64,000 nt of DNA from Tenodera sinensis. Lineage: Eukaryota; Arthropoda; Insecta; Mantodea; Mantidae. Positions 33,929 through 44,969 of the stretch are shown in pieces; within the stretch, counting starts at the first letter, position 1, and each line of letters starts with the position of its first letter. Both the position numbers and the translations under genes were made by a program. The notes under the pieces are model-generated. The model did not search any database. It was not told where the DNA came from and worked only from the letters and a program-made list of their open reading frames with translations. Where the stretch lies: positions 169,746,219-169,810,218 of the forward strand of contig CM060964.1 in assembly GCA_030765045.1 (NCBI GenBank). The letters run 5' to 3'.

Positions 33929-34130
33929 AGCAAATACAACAGGACTACCAGTCAACCCATCTGCTTCTGCAACAACAGTAGCGGTTAGTCAACAAGGCTT
34001 CAGCCAACGCCCTAGGGCGGTTTTAAGGCGCATCCATTGGATGTCCGGTCCTCTGTTGACTACGCTTCTCAGCAACCGCTACTGCAGGTAAGAGGACAGT
34101 CCGACAACACTGTACGCGCTGCACCTCAGG

Positions 34131-35832
34131 GTGCAGAGCAGTATGCCTACCTCTAAAGGCCCCTCTCAACCCCACCCCACCCCTCCTGTGAACAGGCCAC
34201 GGCCTGCACTGCAGGATCCAACCATGCCCAGCAGATCTGGCGCACCCACTCCCCCTCACGTGAGCCCAGCTCCGGAGGGATCCAACCGGCGTCGCCGTAA
34301 ACGCCAACAGGGCGGAAAAGGCAACGCAAAACGTCTAGCTATTGAGGATCAACCCCCTAACGCAGGCGCTTCTCGCGAAGATTCCTTGCGGTTAGGAACA
34401 AGCTCAGAGTCTGACTCTGACCATTCCCGCGTAAATTCAGACGCGGAGTATGACACCGACGGGATTCTGGTCTCGTCATTACCGTCCAGGATGGACGAGG
34501 ATGAGGCTTCCTCCTCAGACATCTCGACAGAGGTGGATGAGGCAGAATTCCGCGAGGTAGTCAACCGTCGGAAGAGACACCAACACTAACATCCCTGCTG
34601 ATGGACCAGCTCCTCAACAGAGCCAACATGGAAGACGGCACATTCCGCCAGTGATTGTGGACGACTTCAGGGGCATGGTAGGCTTCCTGAAGGAATTCAT
34701 GCCTACGCTCTCGTCGGCGTGCCCTGTCACTAGGAGGAAGAGCCGGTATGTCTTCTAGGCAAAAACCGTAGAAGATTACAACCTTCTAATGAGCTCCCTG
34801 GATAGGAAAAATCTCCCCTACTTTACCTTCGGCCTCGACAAATCTCGGGACGTCCGACGAATCATCCGGGGTCTTCCGGTGGATACGCCCGTGGGCGATA
34901 TCGGGGAGGCTCGTATTCGCCAAGGCATCACCCCTAGGCTAGTGAGGCAACTCACAAAGCCGGGTGAGAGTGGTGAGCCCAAGAGACCAATCCCCCTTTT
35001 CTTGGTGGTGGTAGACAGGGCGAGTAACCCGGAGATGAAAATCGACGGGGTCTCGTCCATCTGCTACCTCCGGGTGAGGGTGGAGGCAGTGAGGAGCTCT
35101 TTCGGGCCCCCTCAGTGCTACAGGTGCCTTGGGTTCAATCACTCAAGTCACTTCTGCCACCGTAATCTCCGGTGCCTACGCTGCGGCGAAGCGCACCTTA
35201 AAGATTCCTGCCCTCGTGCGACCACGGACGAACCCACCTGCGCAATTTGCAGGGGCAAGCACGTGGCTTGCTACGGTGGGTGCCCCACGCGGAAGCTTGT
35301 TATCGCCTCCAGGCGACCCCAACCTGCGCAGGGGACTGCGGCCCCATCCAGCGCCCAAGGACAGCACCAGGCACCTCAACCGGCCGCCCCCTCTAGGGGG
35401 ACATACGCCCGGCGCGCCTCGGATGCTCCGAGGACATCCCGAGATCAACTCACACAACAGCCCCAACAGACACAACACCAGCCCCAAGCAAACCGTCCCA
35501 TCCAGGCTACCCCCCTCCCGAGGAGGCAAAGGAGGACCCGGGAGCCCAGACCTGCACCCAGACCGGCAGAGGAGAGTGGTCCGACCACTCATCAAAGCCC
35601 TCAGGGGGAGATCAGAGCTGAGGTGCCTTCACCAGCCCCACTCCCACCCACAACCACCACATCCACAACCACCACACCCTCAACCCCTGGCTTCCAGCTC
35701 GCGGACCTGCTCAAGTGGGTGCAGCAAGTTCTGCAATCATACGGACAACAGATCTGCGAGCTCCTCGCCAGATTCTTTTCCAGCGACACAGCAGGAAAGA
35801 CGCTGGTCGCCATGGAGGGCTCGCCCTCCTGA
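34131..35832 (+). pseudogene. Jockey-type ORF1 (gag-like, zinc knuckles), two lesions
   Basis: The first frame (34131-34589) encodes a Pro/Ser-rich N-terminus, a basic RRRRKRQQ segment and an acidic/serine region. A frame change near 34585 continues into PVIVDDFRGMVGFLKEFMP, followed by an in-frame TAG at 34756-34758. After it, YNLLMSSLDRKNLPYFTF and VRRIIRGLPVD form the PRE_C2HC-like domain seen in insect LINE gag proteins. Three CCHC knuckles follow (35110-35295): CYRCLGFNHSSHFC, CLRCGEAHLKDSC and CAICRGKHVACYGGC. The C-terminus is Pro/Gln/Thr-rich. It would bind element RNA. The start at 34131 is a choice: no upstream in-frame ATG fits better. Confidence 0.88.
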
Positions 35833-35856
35833 CATCTCTCCTCCAAAGCTCCCAGG

Positions 35857-38795
35857 ATGGCCGGTCGAACTAGATCTTGTGCCTCGTTTCGGCTCGCGTT
35901 CTGGAACGCGTGCGGACTGAGTAACCAGGCGGGCGAGCTGTCCCATTTTGCCCGCACCTATGCCCTTGATGCCATCCTAGTCGGCGAAACACACCTCCGT
36001 CCAAACGACCGTTTCCGTATTCCGGGCTACGTCTGCCACAGAACAGATCGTCAAGGCCGTCCTGGTGGCGGAACGGCGGTGTTCGTCAGGCAGAGCGTGG
36101 TCCACCGTCCAGTCCAGCTCCCACCTCTTCAAACCCTAGAGGCCACGGCCATTACCATGGAACTCGACGGTACTGAAGTCATGATAGTCTCTGTGTATCA
36201 CCCTTGTCGGTCTGGGTGGCTCAGTTGGTTAGACGCTGGCCTACGGATCCCAAGGTCGCGGGTTCAAACCCGGCCCAGGCCGATGGTTTTTAAGTGTGCT
36301 TAAAAACGACAGCTCCATGTCAGTAGATTTACTGGCATGTAAAAGAACTCCTGCGGGACAAAATTCCGGCACACCGGCGACGCTGATGTGATCCTGGCAA
36401 TTGACAGCGTCGTTAAACAAGAAAATAATTAATTAATTGTATCACCCTCCACGCAGGCAGTTCGTGCCCAAAGATTACCTTTCCATCCTGGCCCTGTATC
36501 CTAACGCCATCCTGGCCGGCGACTTCAATGCCAAGCACCAGCGCTGGCACTGTGGCCGACGGGCAGATGCACGAGGCAATGCGATCATCCGCCTCATCGA
36601 CGCGGATCCCGAACTTCGTGTTCAGGGTCCGTGGCAACCCACGCATCATCCGCTAGGTCGAGGACTGCCTTCAGTCATCGACTTCGCGATCATCAAGCAC
36701 CTACCATTTCATCTCACCCTCACATCATTAAACGCCCTCCAGTCAGATCACAATCCGGTGTTGACTGAAATCAACACTCGGATTGCGAGTCACGATTGCT
36801 CGAGGTTAACTCGAGAAACGGACTGGGAGGGTGTGCGCAATTGTCTTCGCACCTCCATCCCACCCAACCCAAGAATCACAGACATCCCTACCCTCGAGGC
36901 GGCAGTCTCGTCCTTCACATCCATCGTGACACGAACTGCCCTCAACCTAACAGTCCAAGCTCCAGCACCCCTTCACCGGGATGTCCTTCCACTGGACATT
37001 ATCCTTCTCATCCGACGCTCCTGGGCGGCACGGAGACTATACCAGAGGCACCGCACACCCCACAACAGAGCCCTGTTACGGCGCTTGCGCCGACTGGTCA
37101 GCGCCCGCTTACGCGAGCACCGAGTGCAAGCGTGGGAGGACAAGATGGCCAGCCTGGGCACTGAGTCGGGGGACGTGTGGCGGATAGCAAAAAGCCTCCG
37201 AAACCGTCGAGGCCAATATACCTCCCCTCTCCAAGGCACCCGAGGCCTGGCCTATGAACCCAGTGCCAAAGCCAATGTTTTCGCCGACTACCTGGAGCGT
37301 ACCATGTGTCCAAGAGAAGACCCCCAGGACTACCACCACTCGGAACGCGTCCGCCGGTACGTACGTCGATTCTTTCGACGCCCCCCGGAGGACGCGGACC
37401 GACTCCCGGTAATACGCCCCAGCGAACTCCAGGACGCACTCCAGCGTCTCAAACCCAAGAAGGCGGCTGGACCTGACGGGCTTACACCTTACATGCTTCG
37501 CCACCTTCCCTTCAACGCCGTGCTCTTTCTGACCAGGGTATTCAACATGTGCCTCGCCCTGGGTCACTTCCCACGAGAGTGGAGAGAGGCCCGGGTGATC
37601 TGCATCTTGAAGCCCGGGAAAGACCCGGTACGCCCATCCAACTACCGATCCATAAGCCTCCTGTCCACCCTCTCGAAAGTTCTCGTGAGGATGATCTTAA
37701 ACCGCTTGTCCCCCTGCTGGGGACATTCAAGCCATCCCTGAACATCAGTTTGGGTTCCGTCCTGGGCACTCTACGCCCCAGCAACTGCTGCGGGTGGTGG
37801 AGGCTGCCGCCCTGGGTTTCCAGGAATGTGCCTTCACTGCTGCGGTATCACTGGACGTGGAGAAAGCCTTCTCGACGACCTGGCACGCAGGGCTCCTCTA
37901 CAAACTGATCCACCTGGGGCTACCCACACAGCTCATCCACACACTACACAGTTTCCTCCGTCATCGGACTTTTAAAGTCACAGTTGCGGGGCGAACCTCC
38001 ACAATTAGGCCAGCAAGAGGCGGAGTCCCCGAAGGCTCTGTTCTGTCCCCTACTCTATTTAGTGTTTATATGGCAGACTTCCCCACAGAACCACAGGTCA
38101 GTATAGCTCAGTACGCAGATGACGTATTGCTATACTGTACCAACCGACACATCCTCAGAGCCTTCAACCCCATACAGAGACACCTCCGCCAAGTCCAACT
38201 GTGGTGTCGGCGCTGGCAAATGTCCGTTAATCCAGACAAGAGCTACACCATCCTCTTCACGAGGTGCCACACCCCCGCAGACTGCCCCACCTTTCACCTT
38301 CGAGGCCGAAGGATCGAGTGGACAAATTCCATCACCTACCTAGGAGTCAAACTGGACAGAGGTCTGACTTTCCACGGTCACATCAGAGACCTCTCGGCAA
38401 GGTCCCAGGGGGCTATTGCCTCCCTGTACCCCATGCTGAGGTCCGAGATGCCAGTCCGCCTAAAGCTACACCTCTTCCGGGCTCTTGTAGTCCCCCTCAT
38501 GCTTTACGCTTGTGAAGTGTGGGGCATGGCTGCTGGTAGTTGGCTCCAGAGGGTTCAGAACAGAGGACTCCGGTCCATCTTCTCTGTCCCCTTACCCTTC
38601 CCCGTGAGACTATTTCACGAAGCCTCATCTTTTACATACGTGGAGGATGAAATTAGGCGCCGGGTAGCAAAATTGTACGCCAAATTACCCAACCATCAAA
38701 GCGCCCTAGTTAGGTCTCTAGGGGACTATGACCCCTCAACACGCCGCTTCAAGGCGTACAGGGTTCCCTGCATGGCTTGCGGGCACGCCCCATAA
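35857..38795 (+). pseudogene. Jockey-type ORF2: endonuclease plus reverse transcriptase
   Basis: The start MAGRTRSCASFRLAFWNACG leads into an apurinic-type endonuclease: LVGETHLRP, then the SINE at 36205-36437 splits VYHP, then AGDFNAKHQRWHC, GLPSVIDFAI and LQSDHNPV (catalytic Asp/His near 36750). The reverse transcriptase has LKPKKAAGPDGLTPYML, FPREWREARVICILKPGKDP, and a one-base deletion near 37720 before PEHQFGFRPGHST. Then come LDVEKAFSTTWH, GGVPEGSVLSPTLF, QYADDVLLYC (38110-38140) and YLGVKLDRGLTFHGHI, and it ends MACGHAP. The YADD core is intact. There is no RNase H, as expected for jockey. Apart from the SINE and one indel the frame is open. Confidence 0.92.
36205..36437 (+). mobile_element. 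tRNA-headed SINE, family A, copy 2
   Basis: Full-length: tRNA-like head with A box TGGCTCAGTTGG and B box GGTTCAAACCC, the body shared with the copy at 26693, and an AATT-type tail. The 11-bp target duplication TGTATCACCCT is perfect (36194-36204 and 36438-36448). It lies within the endonuclease frame of the jockey ORF2, between its Tyr-His-Pro codons. Confidence 0.95.
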
Positions 38796-39417
38796 CCATG
38801 GAGAACAACCACCAGCAGCTAAAGCTGATCTCCAAAGATCCCTACAGAGAGTTGATCCTCTCCAAAATTTCTTCCCCATTCAAAATTCAAAATTCACAAA
38901 ACACCAATTTAAACCTTAAAAATGTTAAAAACTATTTTTTAACGTCAGAATGCAAACATTGTTGCATCCTGCAGGACAGCTGTCAAGGGGCTTAAGTGCT
39001 CCCTTCTAACCCTCACCAATCTAAATAAAAACAAGTCACCCCACAAAACCTCTTATCCTAATTTCCTACCTGCGGTTAAACCCTAATAGGGGTAGGCACG
39101 CAGCAAAAGTCGTCGGGCTGAACCTCAGCCTGCCAGTAGCTCGTCGTCGTCGACTTTTCATCTTCTTAGTCCTGAAGATGGCCATGGAGTATACAATGGC
39201 CAAAAGCTCGACCTTCACATACTTAACACGGCTGATCACCCGTGAAGAATTGATCACTATATTACTTTTGTTAATAATAAACACATTAACTGGGAGTTGA
39301 TTGATTGACACAACTTCCCAAGAGTCCTGGACAATAGCTACGATATTATCTTTAACGAGCTTCAGTAACCTTATTAGCGTGTTTTTTGTGTTTAAGATAG
39401 CCAAAGAGAGGACTCCA
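38796..39417 (+). other. 3' region of the jockey LINE
   Basis: Non-coding sequence after the ORF2 stop, ending where the TAAA/GATA microsatellite starts. The presumed 3' tail of the element is that simple repeat, as in several LINEs that end in short tandem units. Confidence 0.6.
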
Positions 39418-39597
39418 TTAGGATAAATAAATAAGTAGATAGACAGACAGATAGATGGACAGATAGAGAAGGCAGATGGGCGGACGTATGGTTGGTTGGA
39501 TGGATGAATAAATAAATAAATAAATAAATAAATAAGTAGATAGATAGACAGATAGATAGAGATAGATGGACAGACGGATGGATAAATAAATAAATTT
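39418..39597. repeat. TAAA/GATA microsatellite
   Basis: Alternating AAAT, AGAT, GACAG and GGAT units. Probably seeded by the 3' tail of the LINE. Confidence 0.9.
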
Positions 39598-39935
39598 TAA
39601 GTTTTCCAACAAAAGTACCAAATCCTGCTGCACTACTGGTTTCTCAACTCGTACAATTACACAATGCAAAGGATGCTACTGTTCAGCTGAGGGTTAATCC
39701 CCGAGCTCCCCTACTCTGCTCTTTGAAGCAGGTGCATTGAGGAAAGAGAGAACATCTGTGGAATGACATCACAGAGCGAGAGGCCCTGGCGATCTCTGCA
39801 ATAAACTATGATGGTCAGCGTTTGTTCTATACCAACAGTCTCCATGTAGGCAGTGCACTAAAAGTGTCACTGCTGTTGTTGCTGCTGTTTGAAATGTCGA
39901 TCACCAAGTAAGAGTATAATACCAAGTAAGAACAG
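39598..39935. other. No recognisable gene
   Basis: Spacer between the LINE tail and the left inverted-repeat arm. Nothing recognised. Confidence 0.45.
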
Positions 39936-42115
39936 TACTACTGTACTATCTTTGACAAAAGTAAATGCCAACTTCACCTATGCCTGTGCAAAGGGTCACC
40001 TAATTCTCAGGCGTTCTTGCATGGATGGTATGAGATTAAATTTGTCATATGCTTCCCTTGCTGTTTAGACAGCGGCCATAGGCTTACCTCACAGTTTTGA
40101 AAAGCAGTATTTCAGAAATCCTTCTACATTAACCGGCAAACATTGCAAATTTAACTTCAGTGCATTTGCAGAAAATATATTCTTATTCTGTTTCCATTAA
40201 ATTATGGACTAGATGTAGAAACTATTTCAGTTTTGGGTGCTAGACTTATTAAACATAAGCTAAAGCAGCAACACGTAACTCTGTGTGTGGGATAGCTGAA
40301 CTGGCTAAAGCACGTTACTGCAAATCAGTGGTGGTGGTCTAACCCTAGAACGAATCCTGTTTAACACATGTTACAAATTAATGGAATCTGCATACTTCTG
40401 ATATAGGTGCTCCTTTAGGGGAGTTTGTTGAATTGGTAGTTTTATTCCACATAGAATTGTGACATTTCCCGCTGTCTTATGAGTAATGTAATACAATTGC
40501 AATTTTACAACTGAATGCTTTATAAGATAATGGGTGATCCAAAAGACTGAACCGGCTGTGCTGTGTTCTATGTGTCCGCATCCTTGGCACTAGTTGCAGA
40601 CTGCCGCTGTCATAGAAGAGCACGGATGAAACCATACAACAATTTTAAAACTACTTTTAAAGGCTTTACTTACCAATGTTATTAATGGAAATGCTGAAAC
40701 TGGCCACCATCATTGTCCATACATTTTTGGCACCTCTTTAGGAAATTATCCATCACTCGCCATAGTTCACATTGAGAAATGCTGGCAGTTTCCTGGCAGA
40801 TATTTTGTTTTAATTCTCCCAGGTTGTGTGGGTGTGTCTAGTACACTTTATGCTTCCCCAGAGATAGAAATTGCAGATCACCTGGAAATCTTTCTGCAAA
40901 TTGCACTTTCACTTGGCAAGTTGACTGAGTTAACACATACGAACCATAAATAAATACACACTGTGCAGTAGAAAACAATGTTGAGCCATAATACACGTTG
41001 TGACTAAGTACAGGACAAAATAATAAAGTACACTGTAATAATTCAACCACCTGATATCACCATCATCTCTATACTGCGCTTCCAGAGCAGAGAAAAATAA
41101 GTCATGTGCGTGATCTTGTGTACATCAGCTGCTGTTATGTGTTTCCGTTTGTGCTGTAGAAAAACACTGCATAGCACTTCTGTTTTTGGGTCTCTCTGTA
41201 CTACTATTAGGTAATTACAATTGCAGAAAATAAAAAGGGAGTACACTTATTTTAACTCAAAATCATTCCTGCCATGGTTAATAATATTTTCCATCCAATA
41301 TCCACATTCAGAGGCATCTCTCTACAAACCTTGCAGACTATTCCCTGTTAAAATACTTAGTTTGGCTATGCACTGTTAGTGTTCACATTAGCTACAATGG
41401 ATATATGGAAACTATGTATCCTCATTGTGTTAGAGCATCTCGACAGATAAAACATAACAAACGAAAATAATTATTTTAAAAATGTTTAGTAAATTAATCT
41501 TAACTGCATTCCTTTATGGTTAATCATACAGTAGACGACACAAATGCCACACTAAGTGAGAATTAGACATAGAGTACTTATTGAAAGCAAATTAATTTAG
41601 TATCAATGTGAGGGAACCTTTGGACCTAGTAGCATTGCTGTGTTGTTTATTTCCAAGTGCTACATATGGTTGCCATGTCCCCATTAAATCAGATACTAAA
41701 ATTGTGGCTTTATCCGGATTTTCCATTCCTGATAAAAAGCTATAGGGAATTAAAGACGTTTGTTAATTTTGTATTTCAGAAAATAAGCATGCGGGAAGTG
41801 AGGATCGAACCATGACAAGTTAGCAGTTTTGAATTCTGTGGATAGCGACTCAACCATCTCAGCTATTGCTCACTCTGGGTACTCGCACTCTATTCACATA
41901 ATATTAAGTTTTATTGTTACTAACTTGGTAGCAAATTTCATTGCAACGTGAAAGATTTGTAGCCTCTTTAGAAATGGTTCAAAGGTTTTGCTTTTGTTTC
42001 CAGATATTGGCTTACATTTATTTAGAGGATAAATAAAAAAGACAATTTTTAGAGTGAACACGAGTATCACACTGTTCAGTGTGGAGTTCAAGTTCCTTTA
42101 GTTTATTTCAATTAA
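39936..42115 (-). repeat. Left arm of large inverted repeat (unidentified repeat family)
   Basis: Read as reverse complement, this arm matches 43400-50880 in order. Shared words (minus-strand sense): CCTCTAAATAAATxTAAxCC, GCAATGAAATTTGCTxCCAA, GTTAGTAACAATAAAACTTA, TATTTTCTGAAATAxAAAAT, AATGGGGACATGGCAA, AATTATTTTCGTTTGTT and GATGCCTCTGAATGTG. The outer part matches in the opposite order (CTGAATGCTTTATAAGAT, GCAAATTTAACTTCAGTGCA, ACAAAAGTAAAT). It holds one insertion (40532-41202) absent from the right arm. Two tRNA-like segments lie in it (near 40285-40360 plus, and 41795-41870 minus with B box GGTTCGATCC). Confidence 0.88.
40532..41202 (-). mobile_element. IS630-like transposon, internally deleted (MITE-like)
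   Basis: Both ends and the flanking 300 bases on each side are close copies of the element at 10563-11930: GGGTGATCCAAAAGACTGAA on the left, and GGGTCTCTCTGTAC on the right. The region equal to 10880-11605 of the longer copy, most of the transposase, is missing. It interrupts the left arm; the right arm keeps the empty site near 48810 (GCATTCAGTTGTAATA and the TTAATTACTACT region). Confidence 0.85.
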
Positions 42116-43395
42116 TGACAGACAAATTGTGATGAAATTCTTCATATCAATGACAAAGTTATATTTATTATCTATTCAGAATATACACCTGTGTTCAGGA
42201 ACATTTTTCTGAAGGATAACATTTGAAACATTTATTATAATTAACATTTTTAACATTTAAAGGTGCTTTTAATATAAGTGTCTCATTTGTTTTTGATCTT
42301 CTGTGGAAAGTAGTTACTACAGCACAAAGTTTTCTTTTATTAATGTCTTCTAAACAAGGACCACCAATAATGGCTTTGATTTCATTTACTACTGAGAATG
42401 TTTGTTTTATATCTTCAGTTAATGTTATGATTTTTTTTTTTTTAATGCTTACGTTCTGAAAGGTTCTGTTTATTAAAATTCCTAAAAATTAGAGGAAGTT
42501 GTTCTAACAGAGATGCTCTGCTGTTTTTTCACATGAGTCTTAGAGCTTAGACAGTCTAAATATTAACACTACAGAAATGACTTATGTCATTGGTGTAATG
42601 CACATGATTCATCACTCTCATTTACAAAACATGGGGTTGAAACGAATATATACTGTTAATTATTTTGCTTAAACTCTCCTATTGGATATAACAATACTAA
42701 TGATTCTCTGTTTTCATTATTTGGTATACCAAGTAACAATTCAGATCTAACAAGATGAATGATTCATTCTGAGTGCTCCAAATAAATACATTGAGGCATG
42801 ATTGAAAACCTGAAAAGAAGCTTACTGATTCCTTGCAAACAAGATTTGATTTTAACCTCCAGTTTCTCTGCAAATCCTTGTCCTCAGTATTCGAGGAGGT
42901 CTCTGAGTCCCAGGGACCTATAATTCCCAGGGATCTAGAGTTCCCAGGGGGGAGAAGTGCTGGAGTATGAGCTAACACTGGAGAGTTTAAAATTGTAGGT
43001 GTTAGGAACTCTACCCTTTGACGTCTCTCCGCAGGACCATTCTTCATATCCTCTCACCTCACCCCTTCCTCCCGGAAGGTGACCCATTGCACAAAAGATC
43101 TTCCACTGGTTGAGGTGCTATCTGTAACCTCCAGTTTACAAAGCAGAGATCTGCTACACAAGGTGGAGGTTTTGACCATTAAGTTAATATTACTGAACCA
43201 TAATACATATTAGATATATCATATTCTTAAGTTTAGAATGTCACTGTTGCCTGTAAATTACCACGCATTCAATACTCCATCACGTATGAACCTGAATCTG
43301 AAGCGCATTATTTTCCTTATGTCTATCAACAGGAATGTGTAATAACTATTACATTATTTTAATCATTTCATTTATATTTATTTGTCAATAAAAGC
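42116..43395. other. Spacer between inverted arms
   Basis: About 1.28 kb with no recognisable gene. A GC-richer patch (42850-43150) with repeated CCAGGGA and CTCCAGTTT words lies in it; the frame at 42697-43047 minus has no family resemblance. Confidence 0.5.
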
Positions 43396-43876
43396 AATTA
43401 AAGAAACCAATATTCCATACTGAACACTGTGATATTCATTTTTGTTGTTGAAATATTTTCTTTTTTTAACCCTCTAAATAAATATAAACCAATTTCTAGA
43501 AACAAAAGCACAATTTCTAAACCATTTCTAACAGTGCTAAGCATTTTCCGCATTGCAATGAAATTTGCTGCCAAGTTAGTAACAATAAAACTTAATATTG
43601 TAGAGGGTGAATGCCCGAAGTGAGCAATAGTGGAGATGGTAAAGTCGCTTTCCGCAGACTTCAGAACTGTTAACTTGTCGCAGTTTGATCCTTGCTTCCT
43701 GCATGCTTATTTTCTGAAATATAAAATTAACAAACATCTTTAATTCTCTATAGCTTTATATCAGGAATGGAAATTCAGGATAAGGCACACTTATGGAAAT
43801 TGAGTTAATGGGGACATGGCAATGTTATGTAGTGCTGGGAAGAAAACAGCATGGCAATTGTGCTAGTTCCAAGGTT

Positions 43877-44111
43877 AATTAATTAATTAATTTGTTGTTA
43901 AATGATGCTGTCAATTGCCAGGATCACATTAGCGTCGCCGGTGTGCCGGAATTTTGTCCTGCAGGAGTTCTTTTACAGGCCAGTAAATCTACTGACATGG
44001 AGCTTTCGTTTTTAAGCATACTTGAAAACCATCAGTCTGGGCCAGATTTGAAACTGTAAACTTGGGATCAGTGGGCTAGCGTCTAACCAACTGAGCCACC
44101 CAGACCGACAG
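43877..44111 (-). mobile_element. tRNA-headed SINE, family A, copy 3
   Basis: Minus strand: head with GGTGGCTCAGTTGGTTAGAC, body GACAAAATTCCGGCACACC and TGATCCTGGCAATTGACAGC, and tail TTAATTAATTAA. Imperfect flanking duplications are GTTCCAAGGTT (43866-43876) and GCTCAAAGGTT (44112-44122). The related repeat at 60110-60130 (GGTCCAAAAGGTTGCTCC) is an unoccupied equivalent of the site. Confidence 0.9.
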
Positions 44112-44455
44112 GCTCAAAGGTTGCTTCATGTTGAAATAATCATCAGCTGTATTGTGTTCTGTTTAATATCATTAATTACTTTATTCACTGGCATCCAGAT
44201 CTTAAAACGATATACTTTATGACTATTAAAACCGCATTTCATGCTATTAACACTTTCCTATGATATGTAATATATTAAAGTCTTTCGATAAGTACTCTGC
44301 ATCTTATTCTCACTTAAAATGGCATTTGTGTCGTCTACTGCATAATTAACAATAAAGGAATGCAATTAAGATGAGTTTACTAAACATTTTAAAATAATTA
44401 TTTTCGTTTGTTGTGCCCTGCTTGTCAAGACCCTCTAACACAATGCAATATATAG

Positions 44456-44651
44456 TGTAACAATAATTTATTTGCACTAATTTGTACACATACACCAATT
44501 TACACAGTTACACTCAAACTTTACATTCACGTTTACAGTTAACCTTTTTCAACCTGGTCTGTTACTCTTTTCTCTCTTAGCGACGATCAACATCTAAAGA
44601 GCCTCTACTATATGGCAAGCTTTTTCCATAGAGATCATAACCAATGTTACA
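44456..44651 (-). repeat. 3' LTR of the Ty3/gypsy element
   Basis: 196 bases starting TGTAACAATAATTTATTTG and ending AACCAATGTTACA. Matches the other LTR with substitutions and about 30 bases less near its left end. Confidence 0.93.
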
Positions 44652-44668
44652 CTGCCCTCCTTCAGCGC
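44652..44668 (-). promoter_or_regulatory. Polypurine tract
   Basis: On the minus strand GAAGGAGGGCAG lies directly before the 3' LTR, the usual place for plus-strand priming. Confidence 0.7.
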
Positions 44669-44969
44669 TGCGCGCCCCGAGCAGCGCCATCATAGTGGGC
44701 CAAACGATCTGAGTGTACCACAAGCATCTTCCCGTGGGGCATCCTCTGGATGCGGTAGACTTCATCGTTTATCCTTTTTACCACGCTGTATGGTCCTTGC
44801 CATGGTTGTTGCAGCCTGGGGCAGCGCCCCTTGGTCCGGGTCGGGCGATACAGTCACACCAGGTCACCTTACTAGAACTCTGGGCTTTGACTTGCCGGTC
44901 GTGCCGGGTCTTCATCCTGTCGCTCGCTACTTAGATGTGCCGACGAATCAGCTGGTGTACATCATGAAG

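Larger units (their letters stand above)
33762..39417 (+). mobile_element. GC-rich jockey-type LINE, nearly complete
   Basis: Order on the plus strand: 5' region (33762-34130), gag-like ORF1 (34131-35832), endonuclease/reverse-transcriptase ORF2 (35857-38795), 3' region (38796-39417), then a TAAA/GATA tail. ORF1 and ORF2 are close (25 bases apart). Base composition is visibly GC-rich against AT-rich surroundings, unlike the older decayed LINEs here. Few lesions: one frame shift and one stop in ORF1, one SINE and one frame shift in ORF2. The 5' limit is estimated from where similarity to the preceding LINE 3' end stops. Confidence 0.85.

Noticed and set aside
35129..35920. 263-residue Pro/Arg-rich frame
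   Set aside because: Out-of-frame shadow of the GC-rich jockey ORF1, which has zinc knuckles in the other frame.
36207..36280. tRNA gene by A and B boxes
   Set aside because: It is the head of a SINE with a long conserved body and target duplication; the same applies to 26693, 43877-44111 and 50194.
37109..37567. Long minus-strand frames opposite the jockey ORF2
   Set aside because: GC-rich shadows of the reverse transcriptase frame; no family resemblance.
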